Source: Stichopus chloronotus
Taxonomy: Eukaryota > Echinodermata > Holothuroidea > Aspidochirotida > Stichopodidae
DNA: 64,000 nucleotides
Assembly (NCBI GenBank): GCA_021234535.1
Contig: CM037838.1
Coordinates: 19,971,009-20,035,008 of the forward strand
Direction of reading: 5' to 3'
Shown here: positions 49,501-62,518 of the stretch, one piece after another
How positions within the stretch are numbered: the first letter of the stretch is position 1
Layout: each line of letters opens with the position of its first letter
The notes under the pieces: generated by a model
Database searches by the model: none
The model's input: the letters and a program-made list of their open reading frames with translations, nothing else
Told to the model about the DNA's origin: nothing
Position numbers and translations under genes: made by a program

Positions 49501-52471
49501 CACCCCATCCACCCACTCTGATTTGCCCTCTCTCCAACCCCCCCCCCCCCCCCTCCACATTCACACACACACACCTCTTTCTGAAACCTACAAATCTGTT
49601 TGAATGTTTCAAGTGCGTAGTAATATCTGCAAAGGGCATGATTCTGTCTGAATAAACAGCGGCTCAGTAATGGAAACCAAAGGCATCCGTAGGTAAATAC
49701 ATCATGCGGTTTCCGTGTTGAGAGTTGATAAATTACACCTTTTTAATGATGTTTACAGATTTATGTGCAATGTAGCCAAGATACTTTTATACGTAGTAGG
49801 GATTAGCATGCATCTATTGATCAAGATACAGCTAAATGGCAAAGAAATTTAATCCTCTGTTTCTCGTATGTTTTCACGTTAGGGCAACCTTTTCATCTGC
49901 AGTTGCGATTTATAACATTAGGGTCAAAACTCACCATCGAGATTCCGCGATTTGGTACACTTTAGGCGCAAAATTAGGATGATCTACCCGACTTGTGCCT
50001 ACGGTATCCTTAGGGAGCATATTATACTACAGATGTAACGGTGGGAGGGAACTTGAGTGGTACCATTTATTAAAACACGATGCAACAACTTCCTATGGAT
50101 GAGATCAAACAGGATGGGGTGTAGATATGAAGGAGTGTAATTGTGACGGGAATGGGAGGGAGGGATGGGGGGTTAAGCTATGCACTAACTATTTTCACTA
50201 ATTAACTATACACTATTAACTGTATGCACTAACTAGCAGTTGGTGACCTTCATTTACCACGTGCATATGACAGCTATCATGTCATATGAGGATATATTTT
50301 CACAAACGTTGTAGGTGTTTAACTAAAAATTTTCATTTTCATTTAAAATTAATTCCTTTGTAATCAACCGTTGCTCCACCGTCTTCTGTTTTCCCTTGTG
50401 CACTAATTGTGTTTGCTATGTATCGCTTTGAAATGTGGATAATTTAACAGGGGCTAAAACTGATTAGCACTGTACACTGGAAGGATATCTTTTCGTGATT
50501 AGTATTTCAAAGTCCGTCAGTGAATGGTTTGCATCTCTTCCATGTATCTGTACTGAATTTATTTTATTTTTTTTGGACGTGTGTATGTTTCGTGGGGGGG
50601 GGGGGCATTTTTTCATGTCCTCGGATGATTAATTAATTAACGTTGTGTGTGATGTGCCCATACACGTTGGTTGGTTCACACCCGGATCGGACAAGCACGA
50701 CATAATGGGTTGGAAACTGCAATGTAGAACCTGATAGTTATTCCCTGGAAATACAGCAAAAGTTTGTCAGTTGTTTAGGTAAAATGCATCTGTTTTATTG
50801 ATGTATATTAATAACTTAATTATTTTTTGTTAACCCTCAGCCTTTACGTAACACAGCCCCATCGGATGACCCCGTCGACGTCCTAAACGTGTGTGAGAAT
50901 AAAATGGTACATCTCATGAACCAAGCAAAGCTAAAGGACGCCGCCTCCCTGACGGAGGTCAAGAAATGCCCAGAGGTATGAAGTAACTAACTATATAAAT
51001 ACAAGATAAAAAAAAATTAATAAAAATATCTTCTTATCACCCAAGACTCCGCTAGGGTAGCACATGTCCGGCCAAATAGAAGTTTTTTTTCCCCTTAGCC
51101 GTCTCATTTTTCAGAATTTTTTCACTAATATTCCCTGATCGAGGGATATAATGCTCTTTCTCGGATCTCCCTCTCTTTGTACACTTGCTGGGAATGGGTG
51201 GTCCAAAATTCCGACTTAAATCAGATTATTTCTCTACTGAATGGCGACGCTGTGAGCCAGTTTCGGACAGTGCCACTGAGTATCTTATGAATATGCATAT
51301 TTTATGAAACCTAAAATTGGGAAAGAGGACTTGAAACATGAAGTGTCAGGTCACCCGGGGTTGTGCCAGGGTATTTTGAGGGATGGGTGTGTGTGTGGGT
51401 GTGAGGGGGGGGGGGTCAAACCCAATGTTTACCTTGATGTTAATGGTGGAAAAATCGTTTGAGTTAATGTCTAGGGTGCGGAGTCTTATTTGATGTATGT
51501 AACTGTGACAGGTAATTAAAGGAGGTACGTGGAGAAAGGGGGGGGGGGCGGTAGACTGTTTCCATTCAGGCTGTAAAAATGTATCCACGACAAACTTTTT
51601 CCAAACAAACCGCTAAGGTCACTGCTGTGATGATTCGTTCAAGTATTCTTTTCTTTTTAGTTTCGGGAGTATATGGAGTCACATCTCACGGCAGAAAACC
51701 TTCGAGTTAATTTGGACCAACCAGACCAGTATGACTCAGGTAAAGCGACCACACTGTGATTCAGCTGGTAAAAGTGGTACACAGCGAACCAAAACTGTGG
51801 TCCACAGGATGGGATGGATTACAGGCAGCCGGGTGGGGTCGGTGGGGTGCATGGAAAACTTGTCCTTGCAAACACTTCGTACCCAGTAACAATTCAAATA
51901 GTTGCTTTAGTGTGTATGCAAAGCGTTGCATGACCAAAAGTTCTCTATTGATTTATCAATAAAAACATAATCATATATTCCCTCCGATTTTGTAAATCAA
52001 TAAACTACTGAACTTCCACAAATCAGAATTGGAATAATTCAAAACACCAATTAAGCGAAATGGTGTAGTAATTTCTCTGAGCGTTATGCAGCGTTTTATA
52101 ATTTTCAGACTTTTCAATTTGAAAAATACCAACGATAGCGTTTGACAATCACGTATTTACTCTTCAAAGATTCCAACAGGCCCTGGCCTCTGATATTTAC
52201 TTATTCCACCTTTTGGCACTGTTATCACCACCCAGTGGGAACATAAAGCTTGTTTCCAGAAAAGACACTCAAGTTTCGTGGTGTTTGAAATGGTTGTTTC
52301 GGTTATGACTTGTCTTTTTTTTTTTCTTCCATCCATGCACTTTCAGATGGATTTGGTTACGACAGCCAAGATAATGAGGATATGATGACCAGTGCCGACA
52401 TCAAGAAACAAGGCCAACAGCTGATGGACTTCAAGAGAAATAAGAGACGTACAAAGAAGAGAAAATCATAA
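40595..52471 (+). CDS. ODAD3: Outer dynein arm docking complex subunit 3 (ODAD3/CCDC151), 13 exons, one frame break
   Basis: Exons: 40595-40676 (ATG), 42101-42226, 44324-44401, 45206-45379, 45891-45995, 46189-46311, 47320-47479, 47686-47792, 48194-48354, 48979-49141, 50841-50975, 51661-51739, 52347-52471 (TAA). About 538 codons; human ODAD3 has 595. The protein is almost entirely coiled coil and helps anchor outer dynein arms to axonemal doublet microtubules of motile cilia. Landmarks shared with the human protein: RDHRAYYESSQ, GDERV, the EKAQ-like DKAKIKYETA, KDATG, MKYSGES, and the basic C-terminus ending KRRTKKRKS. In exon 2 the frame entering (ESSQFKKK) hits TGA at 42181. The frame leaving (KALRDENKQKRISLAQKTLE) is +1 shifted; one extra base or five missing ones at about 42134-42150 explains it. 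All other phases agree. Donors at 47480 (GTTTCC, or GTGACG at 47486, also in frame) and 47793 (GTTCAT) are weak. Confidence 0.92.
42274..42294 (+). repeat. 21-base G homopolymer
   Basis: The longest mononucleotide run in the window, 48 bp after an ODAD3 exon end. It is a likely site of length variation and read error. Confidence 0.9.
43829..43965. mobile_element. GC-rich foldback element in ODAD3 intron 2
   Basis: The ends GTTGGCCCACGATCTGGCCAAC and, reversed, GTTGGCCCGAAGACTGGCTAAC are inverted repeats. Inner parts (GTCGGCTGACTTGCCATC and GATGGCGGCGGCCGAC) also pair loosely, so the whole 137 bp can fold back. The base composition is much richer in G+C than its surroundings. No target duplication is visible. 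Confidence 0.55.
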
Positions 52472-52824
52472 AAACCAGTCTCCATCTCAGTTTCCTCATC
52501 TTCCTTAAAAGTTCCGACTTTTGATGAATTTTCAATTGTCAAAGCTAAATCGTTAATTTCTCTCTTGGCCATCATAGCTATACAAATATTTTAGAAGGAA
52601 TACAAGCAGAAGTCTCATACATATTTCAGATCTACCAATTTGCTTCTATACGTCATCCATCTGCACTGAACTATTCCAAGATGATAACATCATTTAAAGG
52701 GTGTGCGGCCTTAATCTCAGAGAAGTTGCTGTCACCGGATGCAATCTCTAAAGAGGCCTGTTTTGACTATCGAGATGTATGGAGCTCAACCCATTGAAGT
52801 GTTATATACCACCAGCTGAATAAA
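52472..52824 (+). promoter_or_regulatory. ODAD3 3' UTR with candidate poly(A) signal
   Basis: AATAAA at 52819-52824 followed by a run of A, about 350 nt after the stop. Confidence 0.5.
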
Positions 52825-55800
52825 AAAAAAAAAAAATGTGGAAGTTAAGTAATCAACATGGTATAGGGTCCTTGATGAACCCATATGGGGCTTCCTGATC
52901 CTCAACTTTCAAATTTAAGTGGATATGTCTACGGGCAGCAAATCCTCCATGAAAACTCCATTGAAACTGAGGCCACTGCTTTCCAAGTCTTTTCTTTGCA
53001 AAATCGACCCTGAAAGTCATTTAATCCTGGAGAGGTAGGACGGTGAAGGGAGGAGGGGGGTGGGACACTAACCTGGTTCATGACATCTTAGTAATCTATA
53101 ACGGTGTAAGCCTATATGCACATCCCCTTACACTTCATAATATACACTATTCACTTAGGATCCTGTCTGCACAGTACAACTCTCAGTCACTGATGGTATT
53201 TCTCTTTTCTTTTCTTTTTTCTGGGGGGGGGGGGGGGAGGAGACGTTACACGACCCATTTTCGCATGAATGTCCAATAATCGAGTTTTGTCAGATTTCTT
53301 TCATTCATGTGGTCTATACTTTTAAATCGCTACTGGCATACTCATACCACACAAGACACGTAATACACAGACAAGCCAAACAGGTTGTTCGATTCTATAA
53401 ACTCTATTTTGACTTGACAAACATCTCCAAGGCAAACGAAACATTCATTACAGGATTAGTGCTTCTGAGAAAGACTTGGCCCATTTTTCTGAGCGGTCTC
53501 TTTCTCCCGACGAGCAACAAATACGAATCCAGCCTAGATGTCACAATAAAACCAATTTGACTGCAAAATTCTCAGCCAAACAATTCAAAATGCCAGAAAA
53601 AGGAGCATGTTTTAAGTCTGATTCTTTTTCCCTTTAGAGTGAGCCAGATTTACAGAAAAAGTTCCTTTTAAACTGCATTTCCTGCCACCTAACTTTTTTT
53701 TGTTTTTACATATCTTTTCTGCTGTGGAGTCATTTCTTTGCACAAAATCTTGGCAAGATGCTGTGAATGGCTCCGCCTCCCTCGGAGGGAGAGATTGCAG
53801 AGAAGGTGAGGAAACACCTCTCTGACAACTGCATATTAGATTTTATTGTTGAAAGGAATTTCAACGATAAAATGTATATATAATATAAGATCAATATTTG
53901 AGTTGATCGACAAATCAATCAAAACTGCATTGAAGAATATTACATAGGAAAGAGGGATATGGAAAAATAAGTAAAATATAAAGGGCAGTGACCCGTCTTG
54001 GACATATATTAAATTAAAAGGATGACTCTATCACTGTAAGACATACAAATGAGTGAATCACTGAACATGGAAACAACACATCAACAACACACTTACAGGG
54101 TTTTAAGCAGATTTAAGTAAATTTCATCCACATTATGGAGGGGGGGGGGGGCAAGGATATCTGCATATGTTGGAAGGACAGATAGTAAAACTGGCCTGAG
54201 AACAAATATACAATCAAACACATACATGGACAGAAAATATATTAAAACAGACAGACAGACAGACAGACATATAGACTCACTGACAGATGAAAAGAATAAC
54301 TGGAGGAGGGAGGAAGTAATTTGGTGGTCAAATTATTGGTAAAAGGAACAAACAAATAAAACCCCTTGAATGTCAAATATTATGTCAATCCTGAAAGACA
54401 AGATGGATCAATAGAATCACAGCCTGTTGTGAACACACCTTGAACTTAATAAAGGAAAGAATATAACAGTCAAGAAAAAGAAAAGTTTCACAAGAGAGAA
54501 AGGAGAGAGAAAACAAGTTGAAAGCTGTGAGCATGCTCTGACGCAAAAATCTAAAGTACGAACAAAATGAAGCTATTGCACTTGTGTCTAAGTAAAAAAA
54601 AAAGAAAAGACAATAGAAAATATAAAAATGTTCTAAAGGTAGAATGCAGTGGATCCAATTTTAGGGACAATGGAATCTCCAAAGTTTCTGGGAGATGCGA
54701 CTCGTGCAAACTAAGTTGACTGCTACATGTGGAGGGTTCAACGAACTGGATGGCATGATCAAAGCAACACAGAACTTTACGGAAAATGGGTTCTTAGGAC
54801 TTCTACCAACTATAAGGACTAGAGAAATTTTAAGTTGTCTTCAGGATGATTGAACATAAAAATTACAAAAAAGTTGAATTGTTCCCCTGAAAGTTCCCTT
54901 TTTTTTTCTCTGTGACGAGGTAGTCCATTCCTGAAAAGTGGAGCTTCGTGTCATTGGCTTCTGCCATCACATGAAAAATGATAGTATTTAAAACTTCGGA
55001 GTAAAATTGCTGAACCTCTGACATTGCTGTGCTGAAGATATGTATGATGTCTGATATAAGTACTAACTGCCTTTACTAGAGTGCTCTGAGCCTTTTCTTG
55101 GGCATGAAACTTTGTGTAGAAAAATATAGAAAATGATTCAGACAAGCAAATTCAATCTTCAGTCTTGCTACCTTAAAGATAGTTCAGAGTAGCAATTCCA
55201 TCTGTAGCCTTGCTACTTTGGAAATAGTCCAGACTAGCAATTCCATCGGTCGACTCACTACTCTGATGTCTTTGTGAAAATCCTCACTCTTTTGAGCATA
55301 AAGGACACAAACAACCACAAAAGACGACTACCACTCGCAGCATGACAAACACTACAAAACGTTATCAAAAAATTAGTTTTCTAGCACTGTTTTGTGACAA
55401 TTCCGAAATTTGTTTGGTCAAAATTTCACCTGATAATCCGTATTTTAGTCATAATCTTTGCAATGAAAATGTTTCTGTCTGTGATGGAAGAGAGCTGCCA
55501 CAGGGAATTATGTCAAGTCCCTCTTGCAACTTCTTACAGAGGTTATGCATTGATGTCATGTTTTGGGATACAACTATCCTTCACTCTGGAGGGAAAACAA
55601 GCAGCTGATCAAATCCCGTAAACATACGGTGATGTAATTGCTTCCCGAGTTGTCTGATTGTTTTCCCCTCCATTGTGGTGACACAACAGTGGGGGGTGAT
55701 ATCACATACAGGACCTATGAACTCCTTTAAAGGGATTTGATGAGCTAACGATACCTGGGTTTGGAAGATTCTGCTAGACCATCATAAAACCTTCAAGAGT

Positions 55801-56778
55801 AGTAAAGGATATCAAACCATGGATTGCCAACTAGTGTTGACTATTATTTTTATACGTATGTATTGTATGCTTACATCCAGCTGGCATCAGAAAAACTGTT
55901 CCACTTTGCAGAGATTCGCTTCAAAAAGAAAAAATATGATCTCCATCCCAACCAGTCTGTAGTCAAGGGGGGAGGGATCAGGGGTGAATCTCCCTTAGAA
56001 AAATATTATCCCAGAATTTATGGAGGTCAAGAAATTATTGATGTTATGTCACATGAGCTGGTGGACCCTCCCTTATTTCTATCTTTACCTCTTAAATTTT
56101 GACCTGGCTATAGCCTACCCCTCCCCCTCTCCTCTGCTTTTGTGGCTATACCATGATTGATGCAGGCATAGAACAGGATGTATTGGCTGATATGAAGAGT
56201 GAGTTGAAAAAAAAAATCCACTTGTGCATAGACAGCGTATTGCACTCCCGTTAAATGTGGTTCTGAGTGACTGATAGCACCTGACTTTCTAAATGTCTTC
56301 AAATAAAAGCATTTCCTCATTACCACATTCATAGAAATTTTTACTCTGGTGCAGGTCTTCTCAACTTAGTAGCCATGACCAAAGTCTTTAATGATCTGTT
56401 GTCAGATCCAAAGTACAGCGAGCTTATGAATTGAAAACTTTTCCTGATTCTGGAATCTGTCTACCCACAGTGGTCCTAGTGGTGTACAGTAGGTCCCACG
56501 GAGAAAAAAGGTGACCTCTGGTTCGACATATTAGCTTGCACTGTTTCCTCCTTCCTTGATGATCATCTGCTGTTGTGTCGTGTCGTGTCGTGCTTTGCCG
56601 TTGTCTTGTGCTGTGCCGTGTTGCGCTATGTCGTGTTGTGTAGTGTTGCACTGTGTTGTGCAGCAAAGCTTAGAAGAGCATCGCACCATCTAGTTACGGG
56701 ACATGTGTATAGCATGAACAGCAGTACGGCATTGTGGTAAAATGATTGATATTCAGAACTTCAAATCAGTGATGATAC
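52825..56778. other. Intergenic between convergent ODAD3 and FAM20B; no gene recognised
   Basis: It has G runs at 53223-53237 and 54140-54151, an (AGAC)n microsatellite at 54247-54268, and a TGTCG-rich microsatellite at 56573-56661. Open frames are short and without motifs. Confidence 0.5.
56573..56661. repeat. Degenerate (TGTCG)n microsatellite
   Basis: About 17 imperfect 5-mers of the form TGTCG, TGTTG or TGCCG. It lies just beyond the FAM20B poly(A) signal. Confidence 0.7.
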
Positions 56779-56784
56779 TTTATT
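56779..56784 (-). promoter_or_regulatory. Candidate poly(A) signal for FAM20B
   Basis: AATAAA on the - strand, about 108 nt after the FAM20B stop codon. Confidence 0.55.
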
Positions 56785-56891
56785 GAGAAAAAAGCTTTAA
56801 AGGGAGTAAACCTGCTAAATTTTGGAGTCAATGCAACAGAACTTTAAAGACTCGTTGCAACAGAACTGTAAAGACTCGTCTTAAGGACAAA

Positions 56892-59800
56892 TCACAGCAA
56901 TACAGACTGCCCTTTCTCTTTGATGCAACCGTTCACGACCGTAACGACCTCCTGCAGCCTCCGATCCAGTGCATGGAGATGGAGTTCATTGAGTACGGGC
57001 GCAATGGGGTCATGTGACAGCACCTGGCGCATTGACTCACTCAGGTCGTTTTCTTGAAAGCTCTGCAGTGAGGTCCACGTCTGGTTTCGTATTCTGGAAG
57101 GGAGGAAAAGACGGATGTGTTAACATGAGTGCAAAGAGATATGATTGCAGCATTTCTAGGTTGATGATACGGTCACAAGGGAAAGGTTATTTGAGAGGTC
57201 GGATGCTGGGGCAAGATGCCAAAGCATCAGAATAGAGGCAGTTTGACGAGCAGCTTGACACACTGAAAACCAAGAATCAGGAAAAAGTTACCTAGTGATG
57301 GTATGAGACCAACTGAAAAAGAGGATATGCAGCACTCATACCTGCAAATCACACAGGAAAGGATACACATTCAAGACTTCACAATTACTGTATATATATG
57401 CAGTGGTGACAGACTGAATGATAAGAGAATCAGAGGGTATGCTGTGAGGTTATGGGATTAAATAAAAAGAGGATATGTAGCATTCATACAAAAGAATAAA
57501 ACCACAACAAGGATATACTGCACACTCAGACTATGTAATTACAGGACATGAAAATGTGGCATCAGATCAAACAGTCATAGAAGAAGCTGCTTTCAGACTA
57601 TATTTGAAGGATATATGGCGATGGCATCAAATTTAAATAATAAATTTGAGGATGCAACAATTGAAACCTCAGACAGTAAAACAAAGGACCACCCACTGGC
57701 CAGCGGATGGAAGGGTCAGGTATTGATGACATCCAAAGGCGTAGCAATGGCGGAGGGGGTGCATGGAAGCACAAGCTCCCCACAATAAAGCTGTGCCCAC
57801 TAGGTGCCCCTCCCTATGTGGAAAGTTTTGAATGTGCAGCTTTATATTTAATCAAATAGAAAGAGAATGCAGAAATAGTATATCCCCCTGGCCCAGAAAA
57901 AGGTCCATGTAACTCGAGTTTTTGCCAGCTTCCTGCTCAAAAATTCCTGGCTATACCACTGATGGCATCTCTCATGAAATAATTAGACAATGTGCACTAA
58001 TGATATCAGACCACTTAATTGTCGAGGCAAACCAATATGTATTCTCTCACTTTATTTCATTCTAATTCTACTCTCTGTGCACGATTGCCACATTAAAATA
58101 GATTTTTTCCTCACTTTAATTTCTCATCTTATTTCCCAAACACACTTGATAGTCACTATGCACATGACAGACGGCACTTGTTTCATAGCACTGCGGGGGA
58201 GACTCCATTTCCAACCTTCATGACAAGGATCACTCTGGCTTTGGCTTAGGAGTTAGCCATCCTTCGTGAGAGACTTTTATTTATGTGACTTGTGATTCTC
58301 CATGGCAACCATACACTGATTAATAAATAAAAGCACTGTCTCACTATAGATTACAATCATCGACTTCCAAAACAATCTTTCTGTCTGATAAATCAACGAT
58401 GTCAAATATTATTTGCTGACAACACCAGAAGGAACCCTTACAAGTGATCATTATCTGAGCTCTTTTGCAATACACTGGAAAATATCAAAAGTCAATCCAA
58501 TCATCAGATACTTTTTCCTTTTGACGCGTTAAAAGTGCTTTCCACCACAGAACGACGTCAACAATTTTCTCAGCCCCGACTGAAGAAAGTACACTTTGTA
58601 CTGCAACGTGCTAACGTTCACGCGGACTGGGTTAAGAAACTATAACAGGCCCAGAGATGATTGACATACCCGCCAGTAAAACCGATCTGGCAGGAAACAA
58701 AACATGAGAGTTAAAAAAAAAACTAAACATATAATGTTGGTGGTGATGAGCTAATATCACCCTGAACCTATGAACCTACACATAAGCCGGGCGAAAAACT
58801 CCAGGTCATAGCTGCTGGTAAATGAGTTATTCCTGTATGCAATAGGACCATTAGATCCATTCTGAGAGGAAATACTCCAGAAACCTCTACAAAGTAAATT
58901 ATATTAATCAGTTCTACATCAGGCAGAAGTGAAATATTTCAAAATTCCCCCACTTTTCTACCTTCTTCTGTTTCTTAAAGCTGCAGGTCCACATTCCACT
59001 ATGAGCAAACAATTTACTTATTATCTCATCTTTGGATGTCGAAGGGTGTGGGCGAGGGGAAGTAAAGTAGGAAAAAAAATATGAGTAGGGAGAAAATATT
59101 CATAAAGGGCTCCTTGCATTGTGACAAACAGGCAGTTGGCATCATAAACACCTTTAAATGTCCACTTACTGTGAAATGCTTACTTGGCACATTCGGGTAA
59201 ACGTTCAAATTACTACTAAATAGCACTGGCAGAGTATCAAAAGTCTTTACAATCCCTGTCCAACTCCCACAGCTGTAAGCAATGCTCAGGCGACAACGTT
59301 GCCTCTGCTCTTTGTATCGACAAGGTATGTACAGCATTCATGGTTTGGAATTTCACAAAATATAAAGACTGTTCGTAATTTCTTTCTTCTTCTTCTTCTT
59401 GACGTACAGCTTTAAGTGATCATGGCTGTTATCATCACCTCAAAAGAAGTTCCTTCACATTCAGATGTGCACACTTTGATCGTTCAAGCAGAAAACAGGA
59501 TACACGCGTCATTACCTAATGTGTTTCAACGCCAACTTGAAATTACAATTACGCATGTTCTCTATTCTTTACTGTGATTTTGAATGTACTTTCTGCAGGG
59601 TGAGCACGAAAATGTTCCAGGAACTCGACACTCGGAAATGTCGTCGACCTGCGTCGCACGACCGATAGACAGACAAAAATGGGTCGTCACTTGGAACGCA
59701 GTGGATTAAAATGGTTTCCACATTAAATGTGCTACCATTATCTTGATTATCAAAAGTCAAGAACAAAGAGAACAGGCAAAATACAATTGATCTCTCAGAC

Positions 59801-62518
59801 ACAAGGATCAACAATCTCGAGAACGATCTGGCAAGCTGTTTTGTAACATCTTGCAAACTTCTCACGGGGTCACAAGAGTTCTTGAGACATTCTAAAAATA
59901 TCTGGCAAGAATTTTGTGAAGAAGTGGCTGCTACCTGGGAAAAATATTCACTTATACTCACATGCAACACTGTCTGACAGGTGCCAATATACTGCTCTCA
60001 TCCCAGTATGGGTTGCCAAAGCTAAAAGAAATGAGATGTTCAAAGAGAAAGAAAACATTAAAATCCCTGGAAGCAATGCAAAACCTGTGCAAGATTGGGA
60101 GACATTCCTCTGAGGTACACTTTATTGAAATCAACAAACAACAACATGCACACATTAAGGCATTTGATGTTGCAGACTAGCTTTGCTCTTTATGTTTTCA
60201 GTAGAACCTCCACACTCCTGGATCATCAGAAGGGCAAAAACGGATGAAGGCACTAGTCCAGAATTGGACTGGACCGTGCTAGATGCTGGGTCAAAAGGTT
60301 ACTAAGACTCTTGGCATGGTAGGAGAGAGTGCACTGGTTGTATTGAGACGGTTAAGGAGGAAGTGAAGTAAATATATACTTTTCAAACACTTATTTTCAA
60401 GATCTCAATTTAGTCATTAACTTCTTGTGAGGTTCTCTCAGACCTATGGGGGGTTCCGTGCCTTTAGCACAGTCTTCTTTCATATCCCCAATCCCGCCCC
60501 ACCATTCCTTTATCTTCAGAACTGACCGATGGTCTCACGAAAGTCTGATTTGTCATCGATCAAACATTTGCAGCGTAACTTTAAGACTCATCTCAGTCTT
60601 TGTTAAGAAACAAGAAGAGAGAACTGGCATTCTCTCATGGGGGGTGGGGGTGGGGGTGGGGTTGGGGTTGGGGGTGGAGGTTGGGGTTGGGGTTGGAGGT
60701 TGGGGGTGGGGTTGGGTGGGGAGATGAAACCAGGGCTTCAGCATGGACACTGTTAAAGGTTACCAATCAGTTCTAGTATGGTTGTTGCTAGTTAGTGCAG
60801 TGATTGGGTGGAGACAGATTTAGTGAGAGGTAACATTTCCTTCTCTAAACCCTGCTGAACATTGCATGGATTAGATTTAAAGTTGTACTCTCCTGGCATT
60901 AATCCTTTCTTTTTTATTTTCCTTGTAGCGTGAACCTTCTAGTTAAGAAGAAGACGACATTTCACTTTTGTGTTGTTGCAGATTCCATTGCTTTTCCTGG
61001 AACATCACATTCTCATACTTTTGTACACTGAAAAAAAAAGATTTACAAAATGAAGCCACATTACCGCGATGGTGACGACATCGCAGGTTTCGATTCCCTG
61101 CGACGGCAGACCCTCACCTTTTCCCATTATCCAGGAGCAACAGCATGGGGTCCGTGTCATGTTCAAAGGTCTCAAACAAGTGACGATCTGCATTGCCGAT
61201 AAGGTAGTCAAAGACTGCTGTGTCTACGATGTCTAAGAGCAACCTCTTCTTGTCGATGGGATAGTTCTTTTTCACCCCCTGGCAGTAGTTGTCATCTTCT
61301 TCCCACCTGGCAGAGCAAAAAATGAGCTCACATTTGAAAGACTTTGACTGAAATCTCTGAGCAAGTCGAAGATGACGAGGGTGTGCGTACAAGAGAGAAA
61401 GTGAACAAAAAGTCTTGACCCCAAGAGGCAAGGATAAAGTGATTAAATCAGAGGCCAGTATGTTGAAATTTGTGAGCAGATGCTGAGATCCTCATCCAGA
61501 CTGTAATGGTATCGATTTGCTTTCAGCTCCATGAAAAACATTAAAAACATGATCATCTACTCACAATGGATAATCTACACATTAATTTTGAAGTTTCAGC
61601 AACTTTTTCTTCTTTAGATACTCTTTTTGCAATATTTTCATACTATGACCTCCACTGACCTATAATGACCTTTAACACAAATGAACGATTATCCACTCAT
61701 TGAATGAAACCAGCAATTAACAGTTGATCTTCCAGCAATATCCAGTTTTTGAGCAATATCTTGCTGAATAGGTTTTCGGACTTTCACATTTTGACCTCAA
61801 AAGACCTTTGACCTCCATGAAAAACAGCGGAGATCGTCTACTCATAACAGCATACGGTATCTATGCGCTAACTTTGCTTTTCAAACGTTTTTCCATTCAT
61901 GAGATACTGTGCTTACATGCCAGAACATACACATGAACACACGCACAGGCCATCACCATTGCATAGATTTTTTCGGCCTTTGACAAGGAATCAAAAAGTG
62001 CTCAACTCATGATGAATTGCAGAAGGCTTTGCAAACATCAGCTGGATACTTGAACCTAATTTGAACCTTTGAAGATACTATTTATTCATTTAAAAATACT
62101 TTTGAAGTACATCTTAAAATTTAGAACTAAAAAATCACTCTTTGAATATCCAATTGGGCAATGGACTGATTTTTTCAAAACTTCTTCAAGGTGAAATTTT
62201 GAGCTTGATTTCTTATTCACAGTCATGTAGCAGCTAAAACAAATCCCTTTTGTTTGAGGGTGAAAAAATTATACTTTAGATTTTAGTTGCGAAACAGAAA
62301 ACAGAGACCCCAATTTCTCTCAAACAAATTTCTTCCGAAATCTTACTTGGCTTTCTTCCCTGCTTTGTACGTTCTGGCCCACGGATGCTTCCACTTGCGA
62401 AGAGTGAACTTGTCTGGAAGCCACAGAGTGAGGGAGCCCTCCATGATGACACCATCTGCACAGATCGGGTCCTTTGGTGTGCAGTAGTGGCACACACCAT
62501 AGAAACAAATGTTGCCGT
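56892..62518 (-). CDS. FAM20B: Glycosaminoglycan xylosylkinase FAM20B, C-terminal four exons
   Basis: Exons on the - strand: 62518-62347, 61306-61118, 60021-59962, 57093-56892 (TGA). Phases fit throughout, about 206 codons; the human protein has about 410, so the N-terminal half (signal anchor and N-lobe) lies right of the window. FAM20B works in the Golgi lumen and phosphorylates the linkage-region xylose of proteoglycans, promoting chain extension. Seen: [11 protein letters not shown] and ICADG with paired cysteines, [43 protein letters not shown] (catalytic Asp in the loop), LLLLDNGK followed by SFGN (metal-binding Asp), [14 protein letters not shown], and a C-terminal helical tail with [10 protein letters not shown]. 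The catalytic-loop residues that are HHYE in human FAM20B read HLFE here. FAM20B is favoured over FAM20C by the short C-terminus and the [13 protein letters not shown] wording. Confidence 0.94.
57734..57961. mobile_element. hAT-like non-autonomous element in 5' part of a FAM20B intron
   Basis: A 228-bp block starts CAAAGGCGTAGCAATGG and ends TGGCTATACCACTG, degenerate versions of the CAGTGGCG ends. The flanking 8-mers ATGACATC (57726-57733) and ATGGCATC (57962-57969) differ by one base. It lies in the intron between 57093 and 59962. Confidence 0.65.
60639..60721 (+). repeat. G-rich minisatellite (GGGGTT/GGGGGT)n
   Basis: About 83 bp made only of G and T with a few A, in runs of three to five G separated by T or TT. 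The repetition suits G-quadruplex formation on the + strand (the non-template strand for FAM20B is the - strand). It lies in a FAM20B intron. Confidence 0.85.
61515..61992. mobile_element. Second, older copy of the 145-bp-unit element
   Basis: About three diverged units share 'tttgacctc', 'gacctttgacctccatgaaa' and 'gatcgtctactca'. They are followed by 'cacacgcacaggccatcacc', then 'ttgcatag' and 'gacaaggaatcaaaaag', the same order as at 16616-16697. It lies between two FAM20B exons. Confidence 0.6.

Noticed and set aside
58540..58650. Short + strand frame with a transposase-like VHADWVKK segment
   Set aside because: Only about 20 residues, immediately followed by a stop and with no supporting DDE motif or terminal repeats.
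61080..61115. Sequence resembling a tRNA T-arm (gcaggtttcgattccctgc)
   Set aside because: The loop is nine bases instead of seven, and no anticodon, D-arm or acceptor stem could be found around it.
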